This document shows positions 1-7,213 of a stretch of DNA of 64,000 nucleotides, in pieces (the first letter of the stretch is position 1; each line of letters begins with the position of its first letter). A program made the translations under genes and the position numbers. The notes under the pieces are model-generated. The model had not been told where the DNA came from. It saw nothing but the letters and a program-made list of their open reading frames with translations, and searched no databases. The stretch comes from Neorhizobium sp. NCHU2750 (lineage in GTDB: Bacteria; Pseudomonadota; Alphaproteobacteria; Rhizobiales; Rhizobiaceae), in the NCBI RefSeq assembly GCF_003597675.1, contig NZ_CP030828.1:124001-188000 (forward strand), read 5' to 3'.

Positions 1-335
1 GTCAGGCCCGCGAAAGTGCGCGACGGACTGCTCGGAACGATGTCGATATCACCGATGTCGACCAGCTTGCCCTGACGGATGACCTCAGTCAGGAAAGATG
101 TCTCGGTTGCCGGATCGAAAATGCCGTCCGGGCTAAAACGCAGTGAATGCTCGCGGATTGCACGCGGCCCGAAGCGCGAGCCCGGCAGAAAGGGCGAACC
201 TTCGTCATAGGGAACCCCGAAAACCGCGTATCGGGCATCCAATGCATCGATATCGGCGCAATAATTGCTGCGCAGGAAGGTCGGTATGCCAACATAGCCG
301 CGGTTGAGACGGCCGTCTTCGCCAAGCATATTCAT
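1..335 (-). CDS. Ureohydrolase (arginase/agmatinase family), N-terminal part
   Basis: A reverse-strand frame opens at an ATG at 335 and stays open to the window edge, giving 111 codons of a gene whose remainder lies outside. The visible part carries family landmarks: FGVPYDEG at residues 39-46, GSRFGPRAIR at 52-61 and DIGDID at 93-98, which correspond to the first strands of the arginase fold. The metal-binding motifs (GGDHS, DAHxD, DxDxxDP) would lie downstream and cannot be checked. A GGAG ribosome site precedes the start by eight bases. It follows the ABC transporter genes on the same strand, 25 bases after the ATPase stop, so it is probably the last gene of that operon. Family call is fairly secure; substrate (agmatine, guanidinobutyrate, proclavaminate or other) is open. 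Confidence 0.75.
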   Translation of the reverse strand, partial: MNMLGEDGRLNRGYVGIPTFLRSNYCADIDALDARYAVFGVPYDEGSPFLPGSRFGPRAIREHSLRFSPDGIFDPATETSFLTEVIRQGKLVDIGDIDIVPSSPSRTFAGL

Positions 336-360
336 GTGATTCTCCAGATGGATACGGGTA

Positions 361-1131
361 TCAATGGGCCATCATGCCGAGTAGCGTCTGTAGCTGCTCG
401 GTCTTCGGCGCGCTCATCACATCCTTGGGCGGTCCCGCCTCAACGATCTTGCCCTTGTCCATGAAGATGAGGTGATTGCCGAAATTGCGGATGAAACCCA
501 TTTCGTGGGTGACGCAGAGCATCGTCATGCCGTCGGCCACGAGATCCTGCAGAACGGCCAGCACTTCCCGCACCAGTTCCGGATCAAGCGCCGATGTCGG
601 CTCGTCGAGCAGCATCAGTTCCGGCTTCATCACCAGGGCGCGAGCGATAGAGACGCGCTGCTGCTGACCGCCGGATAGTTCGCTCGGATACGAGCCTGTC
701 TTGGTGCCGAGGCCAAGCTTGGTCAGCATATCCGCCGCATTCTGGCGTGCCTCGGTCCAGGACCTTCCCTGCACCCTGACGAGCGGCAGCGCGACGTTGT
801 CGAGCGCCGTCTTGTTGGACCACAGGTTAAACTGTTGGAAGACGAAACCGATACGCGCCCTGAGTTTCGTCAGTTCCCGTTCGGATTGGTAGCGCCAACG
901 GCCCTCCGTTTGCGGCACGCGACCGATGAATTCGCCACGCAAGTTGACCGACCCGTCGTCGATCTTCTCAAGGCCGTTGATGCAGCGCAGAAGCGAGCTC
1001 TTACCACAACCGCTCCTGCCGATGATACCGACGACATCTCCGGGCCGGATATCCAGACTGACACCGTTCAGTACGCGGGTCGGCCCATAGGATTTGATCA
1101 AATTGTCGATTGTCAGGATCGGGGCTCTCAT
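361..1131 (-). CDS. Polar amino acid ABC transporter ATPase (HisP/GlnQ type)
   Basis: This 256-residue protein should power uptake of a polar or basic amino acid from the inner face of the membrane. It has Walker A GRSGCGKS at 38-45, a Q-loop FVFQQFNLW near 97-104, the signature LSGGQQQR at 152-159, Walker B LMLLDEP at 172-178 and the switch His at 209. The length is normal for the PAAT family. Its start overlaps the stop of the upstream permease by four bases (ATGA), a sign of translational coupling. The insertion of about ten residues before the Q-loop (EGRWRYQSERELTKL) is typical of HisP-like rather than GlnQ-like members and fits a basic substrate. Family certain, substrate inferred. Confidence 0.93.
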   Translation of the reverse strand: MRAPILTIDNLIKSYGPTRVLNGVSLDIRPGDVVGIIGRSGCGKSSLLRCINGLEKIDDGSVNLRGEFIGRVPQTEGRWRYQSERELTKLRARIGFVFQQFNLWSNKTALDNVALPLVRVQGRSWTEARQNAADMLTKLGLGTKTGSYPSELSGGQQQRVSIARALVMKPELMLLDEPTSALDPELVREVLAVLQDLVADGMTMLCVTHEMGFIRNFGNHLIFMDKGKIVEAGPPKDVMSAPKTEQLQTLLGMMAH

Positions 1132-1844
1132 GCGCGCCTCCCGGCGTCAAGTGTCAGGTATTTGCGAGCAACAGGGCTACGGTAGGCGGCAGCCAGTTCC
1201 GAGGCACCAAGCCGGCGCTCAGCCTGGCGGAAGAGCTGTGAGATGATGGCCGTATAGATCCAGTAAAGCCCCGCCACCGCAAAGAAGACTTCAAAGGGCG
1301 CGAATGTCATGCCCTGCACAACGAGCCCCTGATAGGTTAGCTCGGCAACCGTGATGGTACTCAGGATCGAGGATTCCTTGATCGCCATCGTGGTGGTGCC
1401 TGCCATCGGTGGCAGCGCGAATTTCCACATTTGCGGGATGATGACGTCTCTCAAAGTCTGGCCCCAGGTGAAACCCATCGCCCGCGCCGCTTCCACCTGT
1501 CCGCGCGGGACCGATGCCATCGCTCCACGAATGATCTCGCCGTAATAGGCCGAGGCGAACAAGGACAGCGCGATCGTTCCGGCAAATTGTTCCGGCAGCC
1601 TGATGCCGGCAAAGGGCAGGCCGTAGAAGAATATGAAAAGCAGAATGACGAAGGGGATATTTCGCAGCACTTCGACATAGACTGCGGCAGCAACCTTAAG
1701 CGCGTGGAAGCGGCTGGTCCGGATCAATGCCACACCGAAAGCGATGACGAAGCCAAAAAGGACGGCGGCGATCGAGATCTGGATGGTCATCCAGATGCCT
1801 TTTGCGAACAGCTGCAAATTGTTGGTGACGACGGTATAGTCCAT
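1128..1844 (-). CDS. Polar amino acid ABC transporter permease
   Basis: A 238-residue inner membrane permease of the HisM/GlnP family. The start chosen is the ATG at 1844, preceded by GAGGAG; an upstream in-frame extension to 1916 would run into the neighbouring permease gene. Hydrophobic stretches include ISIAAVLFGFVIAFGVAL and VILLFIFFYGLPFAGI, and the coupling EAA loop reads GQVEAARAMGFTWGQTL, followed by DVIIPQ. It lies between the second permease (10-base gap) and the ATPase (4-base overlap), so the three form one transcription unit. The usual heterodimer of two permeases is present. Confidence 0.92.
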   Translation of the reverse strand: MDYTVVTNNLQLFAKGIWMTIQISIAAVLFGFVIAFGVALIRTSRFHALKVAAAVYVEVLRNIPFVILLFIFFYGLPFAGIRLPEQFAGTIALSLFASAYYGEIIRGAMASVPRGQVEAARAMGFTWGQTLRDVIIPQMWKFALPPMAGTTTMAIKESSILSTITVAELTYQGLVVQGMTFAPFEVFFAVAGLYWIYTAIISQLFRQAERRLGASELAAAYRSPVARKYLTLDAGRRA

Positions 1845-1854
1845 ATCGTTCTCC

Positions 1855-2517
1855 TCAGACGCCACGACGCAGCGAGAAGCGGCGCTCGAGCCAGAGGCCG
1901 GTCTGGCTGATGACAAGGCTCATGGCCAGGAAGACAAGTCCAGCGGCGACAAACGTCTCGAAGGGGCGAAAGCTGCTTGAGCCGATTTGCTGGGCGGTAC
2001 GAAACACTTCCACGACAGTGATGACTGCAAGCAGCGCCGTGCCTTTGACGACGATCGTGCATTCGTTGATGATTGCCGGCAGCGAGCGTATATAAAGCTG
2101 CGGCAGGATTACCTTGAGCCAGATTGCCCGTGAATTGAGGCCGAGTGACGCGGCGGCTTCGATCTGGCCTGGCGGGATGCTCGCCAGCGCGCCGCGAAAA
2201 ATTTCAGTCATAAAAGCGGCATTATTGGCGGTGATGGCGAGAACGCCTGCTGTAACCGGGCCAAGCTTTATACCAATTGCCGGAAGTGCGTAAAACGCCA
2301 AGAATATCTGGACGAGAAGTGGAGTTCCACGGATGAAACTGATGTAGAGCCCAATCACCCAGTTGACGGGCCTGATCTTGAACGCCCGAATGATGGTGAG
2401 AAGAGTACCGAGGCTGATCGACAGAAGAATGGTCAGCGCTGCCACGCGGATCGTTACGCCTGCCGCCGAAAGCAACGCCGGTATGGTTGAAAGCATGAAC
2501 CCAAAACTGAATTCCAT
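1855..2517 (-). CDS. Polar amino acid ABC transporter permease
   Basis: A 220-residue permease that would pair with the product of the next gene. The N-terminal segment FMLSTIPALLSAAGVTIRVA and following helices are typical of HisQ-type subunits, and the EAA loop is GQIEAAASLGLNSRAIWL followed by KVILPQ. Length is normal. The start is the ATG at 2517; the gap to the solute-binding protein gene holds a terminator-like hairpin on the coding strand, so the permeases may be expressed at a lower level than the binding protein. Confidence 0.92.
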   Translation of the reverse strand: MEFSFGFMLSTIPALLSAAGVTIRVAALTILLSISLGTLLTIIRAFKIRPVNWVIGLYISFIRGTPLLVQIFLAFYALPAIGIKLGPVTAGVLAITANNAAFMTEIFRGALASIPPGQIEAAASLGLNSRAIWLKVILPQLYIRSLPAIINECTIVVKGTALLAVITVVEVFRTAQQIGSSSFRPFETFVAAGLVFLAMSLVISQTGLWLERRFSLRRGV

Positions 2518-2537
2518 GGTGTTGCTCCGCGGTAGAC

Positions 2538-2572
2538 AAAAAAACGCAAGGGCCGGACCCGAGATCCGCCCC
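2538..2572 (-). terminator. Terminator-like attenuator between binding protein and permeases
   Basis: On the reverse strand, arms at 2565-2572 (GGGGCGGA) and 2550-2557 (TCCGGCCC) pair with one G-G mismatch around a seven-base loop, followed after five bases by a run of seven T. The shape is that of a Rho-independent terminator. It lies inside an operon, after the binding-protein gene and before the first permease, where partial termination is known to raise binding-protein expression over membrane components. Confidence 0.6.
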
Positions 2573-2595
2573 CTGCTCAGAAGTTGGCGGTAATG

Positions 2596-3459
2596 TCAGA
2601 GGGCGCCTTCCGGCAGGTAACCGCTGTCAGGCGTATCCATCTTGAAGCCGAACCACTTTTCCTGGAGTTCGCCCATTTTGCCGCTCTTGTTGAGATCGAT
2701 GAAGAACTTGTTGACGAAATCGCGGAAATCGCTGTCTTCCGGCCGTGCTACCCAGGCCAGATAGCTCTTCTGGTCAGTCAGCGGTCCCATCAGCTTGAAC
2801 ACTCCCTGACGTTCTTTTACGAGAACGGCCAAGGCTGGCCCTGATTGAACGACGGCGTCGATCGATCCGTTGGCAAGTGCTACATAGCTCTCCGGATAGG
2901 ATGTGAAGAGCTTGAGTTCGGCAACGCCCGGCTTGCCGGCGGACTTCATTTTTTCATCGAAGCCGCGAACAACAGGCTCACTTGCGGACGCCATCTGTGT
3001 ACCGACGATCTTACCATTCAGATCTTCAGGCGTCTTCAGCTTGTCGGCGTCTCCGGCACGGATCATCACCGTCTGGGCAGACGTGGCGATGGGACGTGTA
3101 TAGGCGTAACGCTTGGCGCGCTCGGCGTTGATACCGACCGAGGTTGCGACGAAGTCGAACTGACCAGCGCTGAGACCAGGCAGAATGCCCTGGAACGGTA
3201 GATCGAGCTGCTCCAGCTGAACCTCCTTACCGACTTGCTTCGAGAGGGCTTGAACCAGCAGATCGAGAAGATCTTTGCCATAGCCGGTAATCTTTCCATC
3301 CTTGACAAATTCGAAAGGAGGGTAGGATGCTTCCGTGGCAACCGTGATCTTTCCGGTTTCCTTGATCTTGTCCATGACCGGGCCGGCAAACGCGGTGACC
3401 GGCAGGGCAAGGAGGGCAGCCGCAATACCGGCTGCCTTCATGAATTTCGAAAATGCCAT
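2596..3459 (-). CDS. Periplasmic amino acid-binding protein of ABC transporter
   Basis: A 287-residue SBP_bac_3 protein that would capture the ligand in the periplasm. The N-terminus has a Lys-containing start, a hydrophobic core AAGIAAALLALPV and a likely cleavage site after AFA near residue 25. The mature part begins with the family pattern ITVATEASYPPFEFVKDG, then ITGYGKDLLDLL. It has FVATSVGINAERAKRYAYT, the region where these proteins bind the alpha-amino group (T/S-R pattern). The gene precedes the permeases, with a terminator-like hairpin between them, and follows the 3490 hydrolase gene by 30 bases. Confidence 0.92.
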   Translation of the reverse strand: MAFSKFMKAAGIAAALLALPVTAFAGPVMDKIKETGKITVATEASYPPFEFVKDGKITGYGKDLLDLLVQALSKQVGKEVQLEQLDLPFQGILPGLSAGQFDFVATSVGINAERAKRYAYTRPIATSAQTVMIRAGDADKLKTPEDLNGKIVGTQMASASEPVVRGFDEKMKSAGKPGVAELKLFTSYPESYVALANGSIDAVVQSGPALAVLVKERQGVFKLMGPLTDQKSYLAWVARPEDSDFRDFVNKFFIDLNKSGKMGELQEKWFGFKMDTPDSGYLPEGAL

Positions 3460-3489
3460 GATGTTCTCCTGTGGTGGTCTGTTTTATCG

Positions 3490-4440
3490 TTATTTGTTGA
3501 AGTATCCCGCCCGAACGGCCGTGCCGATCAGATTGAAGATGAAGCGGCCAGCGGCGATCAGCGTGCGGCGGTTGTGGTCCCGGTCAGGAGCGATCTCGAC
3601 AATATCCATGCCGATCATGTTGCCCTTTTGAACCAGGCCCTTGATGAGGGTCAACATCTGAGGATAGAGCAACCCGCCAAAGGCCGGACCGAGAACCGCC
3701 GGCATAAGAGACGGATCCATACCGTCGGCATCGACAGTGAGGTAGTAGTTTCCGCCATCCGGGATGCGGTCGAGGATCGCCTTCATGCCGACGTCATGAA
3801 CTTCCTGCGCCGTGATAAGGTTTGCGCCATACGCTATCGCCGCTTCATATTCCTCCGTGCGGCCGCTGCCGGAAGCGCGCAGGCCGATCTGGAAGATCTC
3901 GCCAATGTGATCCATCTCGGATGCCCGGCGGATCGGACTGGACAGGCCCTCGGTAACACCGTTGATTTCCTGGCGCCAATCGAGATGCGCATCAACCTGG
4001 ATAAGCGTGACCGGCTTGCCCAGTTCAGCCAGGGCCTTGAAGATCGGGATCGGTGTGGAATGATCGCCACCGAGAACAATCGGCATGGCCCCTGCTCTCA
4101 GGATCTGGCGCACGGCCAGTTCGGCATTCTTCTGATGCACCGTCGGGTCTGAGGGGTGGCCGGCGACATTGCCGCAATCGACCATCTTGATCGGCTGGTT
4201 GTCGAGCAATGTGCCGCCCAAGTCGAAGTCGAAATGATCGAGGCCGCGCACGATGCGGTCGGTTGCCCGGCGCAGTGCATCGGGGAATTTGGACTGTTCG
4301 CTCGAAACCGCGAACTGGTCATAGGCCGCACCATAGGGGATACCGAGGAAGGCGATATCGGCATCGAGTTGATCGAGATCGTGGCACGGCGCGGAATAGA
4401 GCAACGTATCGTGCACGGGTGCGGGTCTGGCGGTAAGCAA
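3490..4440 (-). CDS. Agmatinase/guanidinobutyrase-family ureohydrolase
   Basis: A 316-residue Mn-dependent hydrolase that should split urea from a guanidino compound in the cytoplasm. All metal-binding blocks are visible: GGDHS at 124-128, DAHLDW at 150-155 and DADGMDP at 237-243, plus the N-terminal FLGIPYGAAY at 31-40. Length is normal for agmatinase, and the protein is complete. It is the first gene of the reverse-strand ABC transporter operon, and the partial hydrolase at 1-335 is the last, so the operon encodes two different members of the family. A LysR gene diverges upstream. Arginase, agmatinase and guanidinobutyrase cannot be told apart reliably by eye; a guanidino acid substrate is an inference. 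Confidence 0.87.
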   Translation of the reverse strand: MLTARPAPVHDTLLYSAPCHDLDQLDADIAFLGIPYGAAYDQFAVSSEQSKFPDALRRATDRIVRGLDHFDFDLGGTLLDNQPIKMVDCGNVAGHPSDPTVHQKNAELAVRQILRAGAMPIVLGGDHSTPIPIFKALAELGKPVTLIQVDAHLDWRQEINGVTEGLSSPIRRASEMDHIGEIFQIGLRASGSGRTEEYEAAIAYGANLITAQEVHDVGMKAILDRIPDGGNYYLTVDADGMDPSLMPAVLGPAFGGLLYPQMLTLIKGLVQKGNMIGMDIVEIAPDRDHNRRTLIAAGRFIFNLIGTAVRAGYFNK

Positions 4441-4623
4441 GGCATTCTCCTTTTCTCAATATTGGCGATAGCATGAAGAAAATGAGCCAAGTTGCAATCA
4501 GGTTATTTAAGCGATTTCTACTCGATGACGAGCGTGAATATCCGCGGCGTTTCAAAGTAAGCCTATGAAAAGGCGAGTGTTTGAGGCGGATCGGTGCACG
4601 GGGGCGTGGAGCTCCGGCTTGGC

Positions 4624-4646
4624 TTGATGGTCAAACTAACCGTCAA
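4624..4646. promoter_or_regulatory. Putative LysR operator
   Basis: TTGATGGT at 4624-4631 and ACCGTCAA at 4639-4646 form an inverted repeat (7 of 8 pairs) with a seven-base spacer, in the 274-base region between the divergent hydrolase and LysR genes, 69 bases before the LysR start. Size and placement fit a LysR recognition site. No mapping evidence. Confidence 0.4.
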
Positions 4647-4714
4647 CCTTGAAAAAAATTCATTGTAGCTGCATAGTCAGGCCGCAATTGCCTATTTTTT
4701 GGAATGCGATTTCA

Positions 4715-5671
4715 ATGCAGACGACACGCGACTTTGACTTGGCCGATCTGGATGCTTTCATAGCAGTCTGCGAGACCGGCAGTATGACGGAGGCCGCGCG
4801 ACGGCTGGGCTTGACGGAATCTGCCGTTTCACATCTGATCCGTCGCATGGAAAAGCGGATGGGCGTCACGCTGTTCGACCGCTCGTTTCGCCCCCTCAAG
4901 ACAACGGTTCTAGGGACACAACTTTTTAGCCGAGGGCAGCAGCTACTGCAGGACGCCACAGGTATAAATCAGGAATTGAGAACCAAAGGCCGGGTAAAGC
5001 ATGCCCATCTCAGCATCGGCGTTATCGAAACTTTGGGTACGTGGTTTGCCACAAATCTCATCGAGCAACTTGCCGCAAACTCGCGCTCCTGGACGGTTGC
5101 CAGCGGCAGCAATGCCGAACTGTGGGAACGTTTTTATGCCAGGGAACTCTCGGCACTCATCGTGCTTGACGATGACGAGCGGCGTGATGGTGCGACGAAG
5201 TTCAACCTGCTAACAGAATCCGTCGTTCTAATCACGCCGCCGCTACTCAGCCATTTGTCGCTCGGTGAGCTGGCCGCGGGCGTGCCGATGGTGGGCGCAA
5301 ACCGCGATTCCGGTTTCGGCCGGCTGGTTGCTGCCTATCTGTCCCGCCTCAAGATAGACGCGACGCCGACAGCCACATTCGACATTCTTGATTCCGTATT
5401 GATGACGGTGGCTCATGGATTTGGATGGGCTCTGGTGCCATCCTTGCTGCTTTTGCGAGAAACGCCTGAACGCCATCAGGTCAATATCAGGCCCATTGAG
5501 AAGTCTGCCATTTCGCGCAGGATCACACTGGCCACGAGGCAATACGAACTCGGCGCCCTGACCGACTTGATCCAGCAGGGCGCCCGCCAGGTTTTCGATA
5601 GCCAGTTGCTCAGAACCCGCCACCAGCATCCGGAACTCTTCTCCAAGCTTAGCTTCGTAGTCGATCCGTAG
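4715..5671 (+). CDS. LysR-family transcriptional regulator
   Basis: A 318-residue regulator. The N-terminal winged helix-turn-helix runs from about residue 9 to 68 (DLDAFIAVCETGSMTEAARR, then LGLTESAVSHLIRRMEKRMG), followed by a substrate-binding effector domain. The ATG at 4715 gives the usual LysR N-terminus; the frame extends upstream to 4649 without a good ribosome site. It diverges from the guanidino-compound operon at 4440, so it most likely senses the transported compound or a product and controls that operon. The last residues are free of obvious domains. Confidence 0.88.
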   Translation: MQTTRDFDLADLDAFIAVCETGSMTEAARRLGLTESAVSHLIRRMEKRMGVTLFDRSFRPLKTTVLGTQLFSRGQQLLQDATGINQELRTKGRVKHAHLSIGVIETLGTWFATNLIEQLAANSRSWTVASGSNAELWERFYARELSALIVLDDDERRDGATKFNLLTESVVLITPPLLSHLSLGELAAGVPMVGANRDSGFGRLVAAYLSRLKIDATPTATFDILDSVLMTVAHGFGWALVPSLLLLRETPERHQVNIRPIEKSAISRRITLATRQYELGALTDLIQQGARQVFDSQLLRTRHQHPELFSKLSFVVDP

Positions 5672-5735
5672 TGAAGTGTGACCCATCTTTCAGGTCCGAG
5701 GGAGGCAGCCACAAATTACCGGATGACTCGTTAAA

Positions 5736-5807
5736 TCACAGCCAAAAGATGACAGCTGCAGCGATGCAAATGCTTGAGAAGAAGGTACGTGCGCAGCGGT
5801 CGTATCG
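5736..5807 (-). pseudogene. 3' end relic of an IS5-family transposase
   Basis: The reverse strand encodes RYDRCARTFFSSICIAAAVI followed by FWL and a stop, which looks like the extreme C-terminus of IS5-family DDE transposases (compare RYDR...A...CLAAALI.WL). Only about 23 residues remain. It abuts, head to head, the forward-strand IS5 relic that begins near 5796, the two meeting around the short sequence TATCGAGCG. Recognition is from memory of the family. Confidence 0.5.
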
Positions 5808-5837
5808 AGCGAGCCAAAACCTTAGAGGATTCGCCTC

Positions 5838-6500
5838 ATGTCGCACAAGTACAACTCTGCCCGGCGACACGAGATTGCCCGGCAGAAGTATCGGCTGACG
5901 AACTGGGCAGCCTATAACGAAAGCCTGCGGCGACGTGGCGATTTGACGGTCTGGATCAGCGAGGACGCGCAGTACCTCTGGTCGGCATCCCGGCGGAAGC
6001 CGCGTGGTGGACAGCAGAAAACTTCGGATCTGGCGATCACACTGTGCCTTACCTTGCGCGTTGTCTACGGTCTGCCTCTGCGTCAAACCTAGGGCCTGAT
6101 GCGCAGCGTGGCGGCACTCATGGGGCTCAATGTCCTGGTTCCTGACTTTTCAACCCTGTCTCGCCGAAGCAAGGGATTGGCCTTGCCGCCGAGGAGGCCT
6201 CGCCTGGGCAAAGAGGGACCGGCTCCTCTGGTCGTCGGCAGTACAGGGCTTAAGATCGTTGGCGCCGGAGAATGGTTTGAAAAAAAAGCATGGCGCCAAG
6301 CCCAGCCGCAAGCGGTGGCGAAAGTTACATGTCGGGTTTGATCTGGCCAGCGGTGAGATTGTTTGCAGCGAGTTGACCACGGATGAGATAGGTAATCCGA
6401 CGGCCTCGCCAAATCTTCTCGATCAGATCGACGGCCTTGTCGACCGTTTCATTGCCGATGGCGCATATGATGGTGTGCAGACATGCGATCTTTTGAAATG
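5838..6500 (+). pseudogene. IS5-family transposase pseudogene (IS903-like group)
   Basis: The frame starting at 5838 reads MSHKYNSARRHEIARQKYRL, then RRRGDLTVWISEDA and LTLRVVYGLPLRQT, a typical N-terminus of the IS903-like group of IS5 transposases. It stops at a TAG at 6090-6092 where the family has Glu (RQTEGL), and the same frame resumes with GLMRSVAALMGLNVLVP and STLSRRSKGLALPPRRP. A second lesion is a frameshift in the A-run near 6281-6288; the next frame continues KHGAKPSRKRWRKLHVGFDL, LDQIDGLVDRFIADGAYDG. Similarity ends near 6500, so the C-terminal third is lost. No functional transposase can be made. A related fragment lies in inverse orientation at 46980-47205. Confidence 0.85.
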
Positions 6501-6642
6501 GCAGTCACCAATCCGGCTAATTCCCGATTTCGAATCGCATCTCAGGCCAATAGTTTTTGTTCGGCCAGTGCCGCCTATCCATGTCATGCTTCTGGCGATA
6601 AGGCTTTATCAAAAATGCTGCCCATCTCAACGCCGAACGTCA

Positions 6643-7086
6643 TCACTGTCCATATTCGATGATCGCATCAAGGACTCGATAAGTCGCCTCGATATCCTTT
6701 CTGTCTATGTCGGCAAAGACACGCTGCCTTAATTCGGCGAGCACCTGCTCCACCCGCTCGGCGAGAGCAGCACCCTCGGGGGTGAGCCAGAGAGACTTTG
6801 CACGGCGATCATCCGGGTCTTCACGGCGCTCAAGCAGGCCAGAAGCCGAGAGTTCGTCAAGCAGCCTCACGAGGGATTGGCTTGCAAGCCCTGTACATTC
6901 GGCCAACTGAACCTGGCGTACCCCCCCTCCCAGTCTTGCTACCCAAAGCAGGAGATTGGCGCGCGCTACCGAGATGCCATCCTCAACGAGAGCCTTTTCT
7001 GCTGCGCGTTTCCAAATACTGCCGGCTTGCAGGAGGACTGAGGTCACCATCGCTCGCTCACCCTGTCTGCCCATCTTTCGATCCAT
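6643..7086 (-). CDS. MarR-family transcriptional regulator
   Basis: A 147-residue winged-helix regulator. Residues from about 35 to 105 carry the MarR core: SVARANLLLWVARLGGG, VQLAECTGLASQSLVRLLDE and the wing region LLERREDPDDRRAKSLWLT, whose DDRR is highly conserved in MarR wings. A GGAG ribosome site lies upstream of the ATG at 7086. It diverges from the FUSC-type efflux gene across a short intergenic region holding a 20-base palindrome, the usual arrangement for a repressor released by an aromatic acid or other toxic ligand that the pump exports. Confidence 0.9.
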   Translation of the reverse strand: MDRKMGRQGERAMVTSVLLQAGSIWKRAAEKALVEDGISVARANLLLWVARLGGGVRQVQLAECTGLASQSLVRLLDELSASGLLERREDPDDRRAKSLWLTPEGAALAERVEQVLAELRQRVFADIDRKDIEATYRVLDAIIEYGQ

Positions 7087-7175
7087 CAGGTGAAATCTCC
7101 ATGAAGGATCGGAATTACCAGATTTGGCTCCGAGCCGTAAACATAGGATCTTGCACAGAATTGCTCCGCATGCGA

Positions 7176-7195
7176 TTAATACGTATACGATTTAA
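7176..7195. promoter_or_regulatory. Putative MarR operator palindrome
   Basis: A 20-base dyad: TTAA, two mismatched bases, the perfect core CGTATACG at 7182-7189, two mismatched bases, TTAA. It lies 90 bases upstream of the MarR start and 18 bases before the preferred start of the efflux gene, where a bound dimer could block both genes. Size and symmetry suit a MarR dimer. Confidence 0.6.
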
Positions 7196-7213
7196 ATGCC
7201 CAGAGATACCACT

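Larger units (their letters stand above)
5672..6642. mobile_element. IS5-family scar region
   Basis: No intact gene is present in these 971 bases. They hold the 3' end of one IS5-family transposase on the reverse strand (5736-5807), a decayed copy on the forward strand (5838-6500), and about 140 bases (6501-6642) in which I recognise nothing. Terminal inverted repeats were not found, so the ends of the original elements are lost. Confidence 0.75.
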
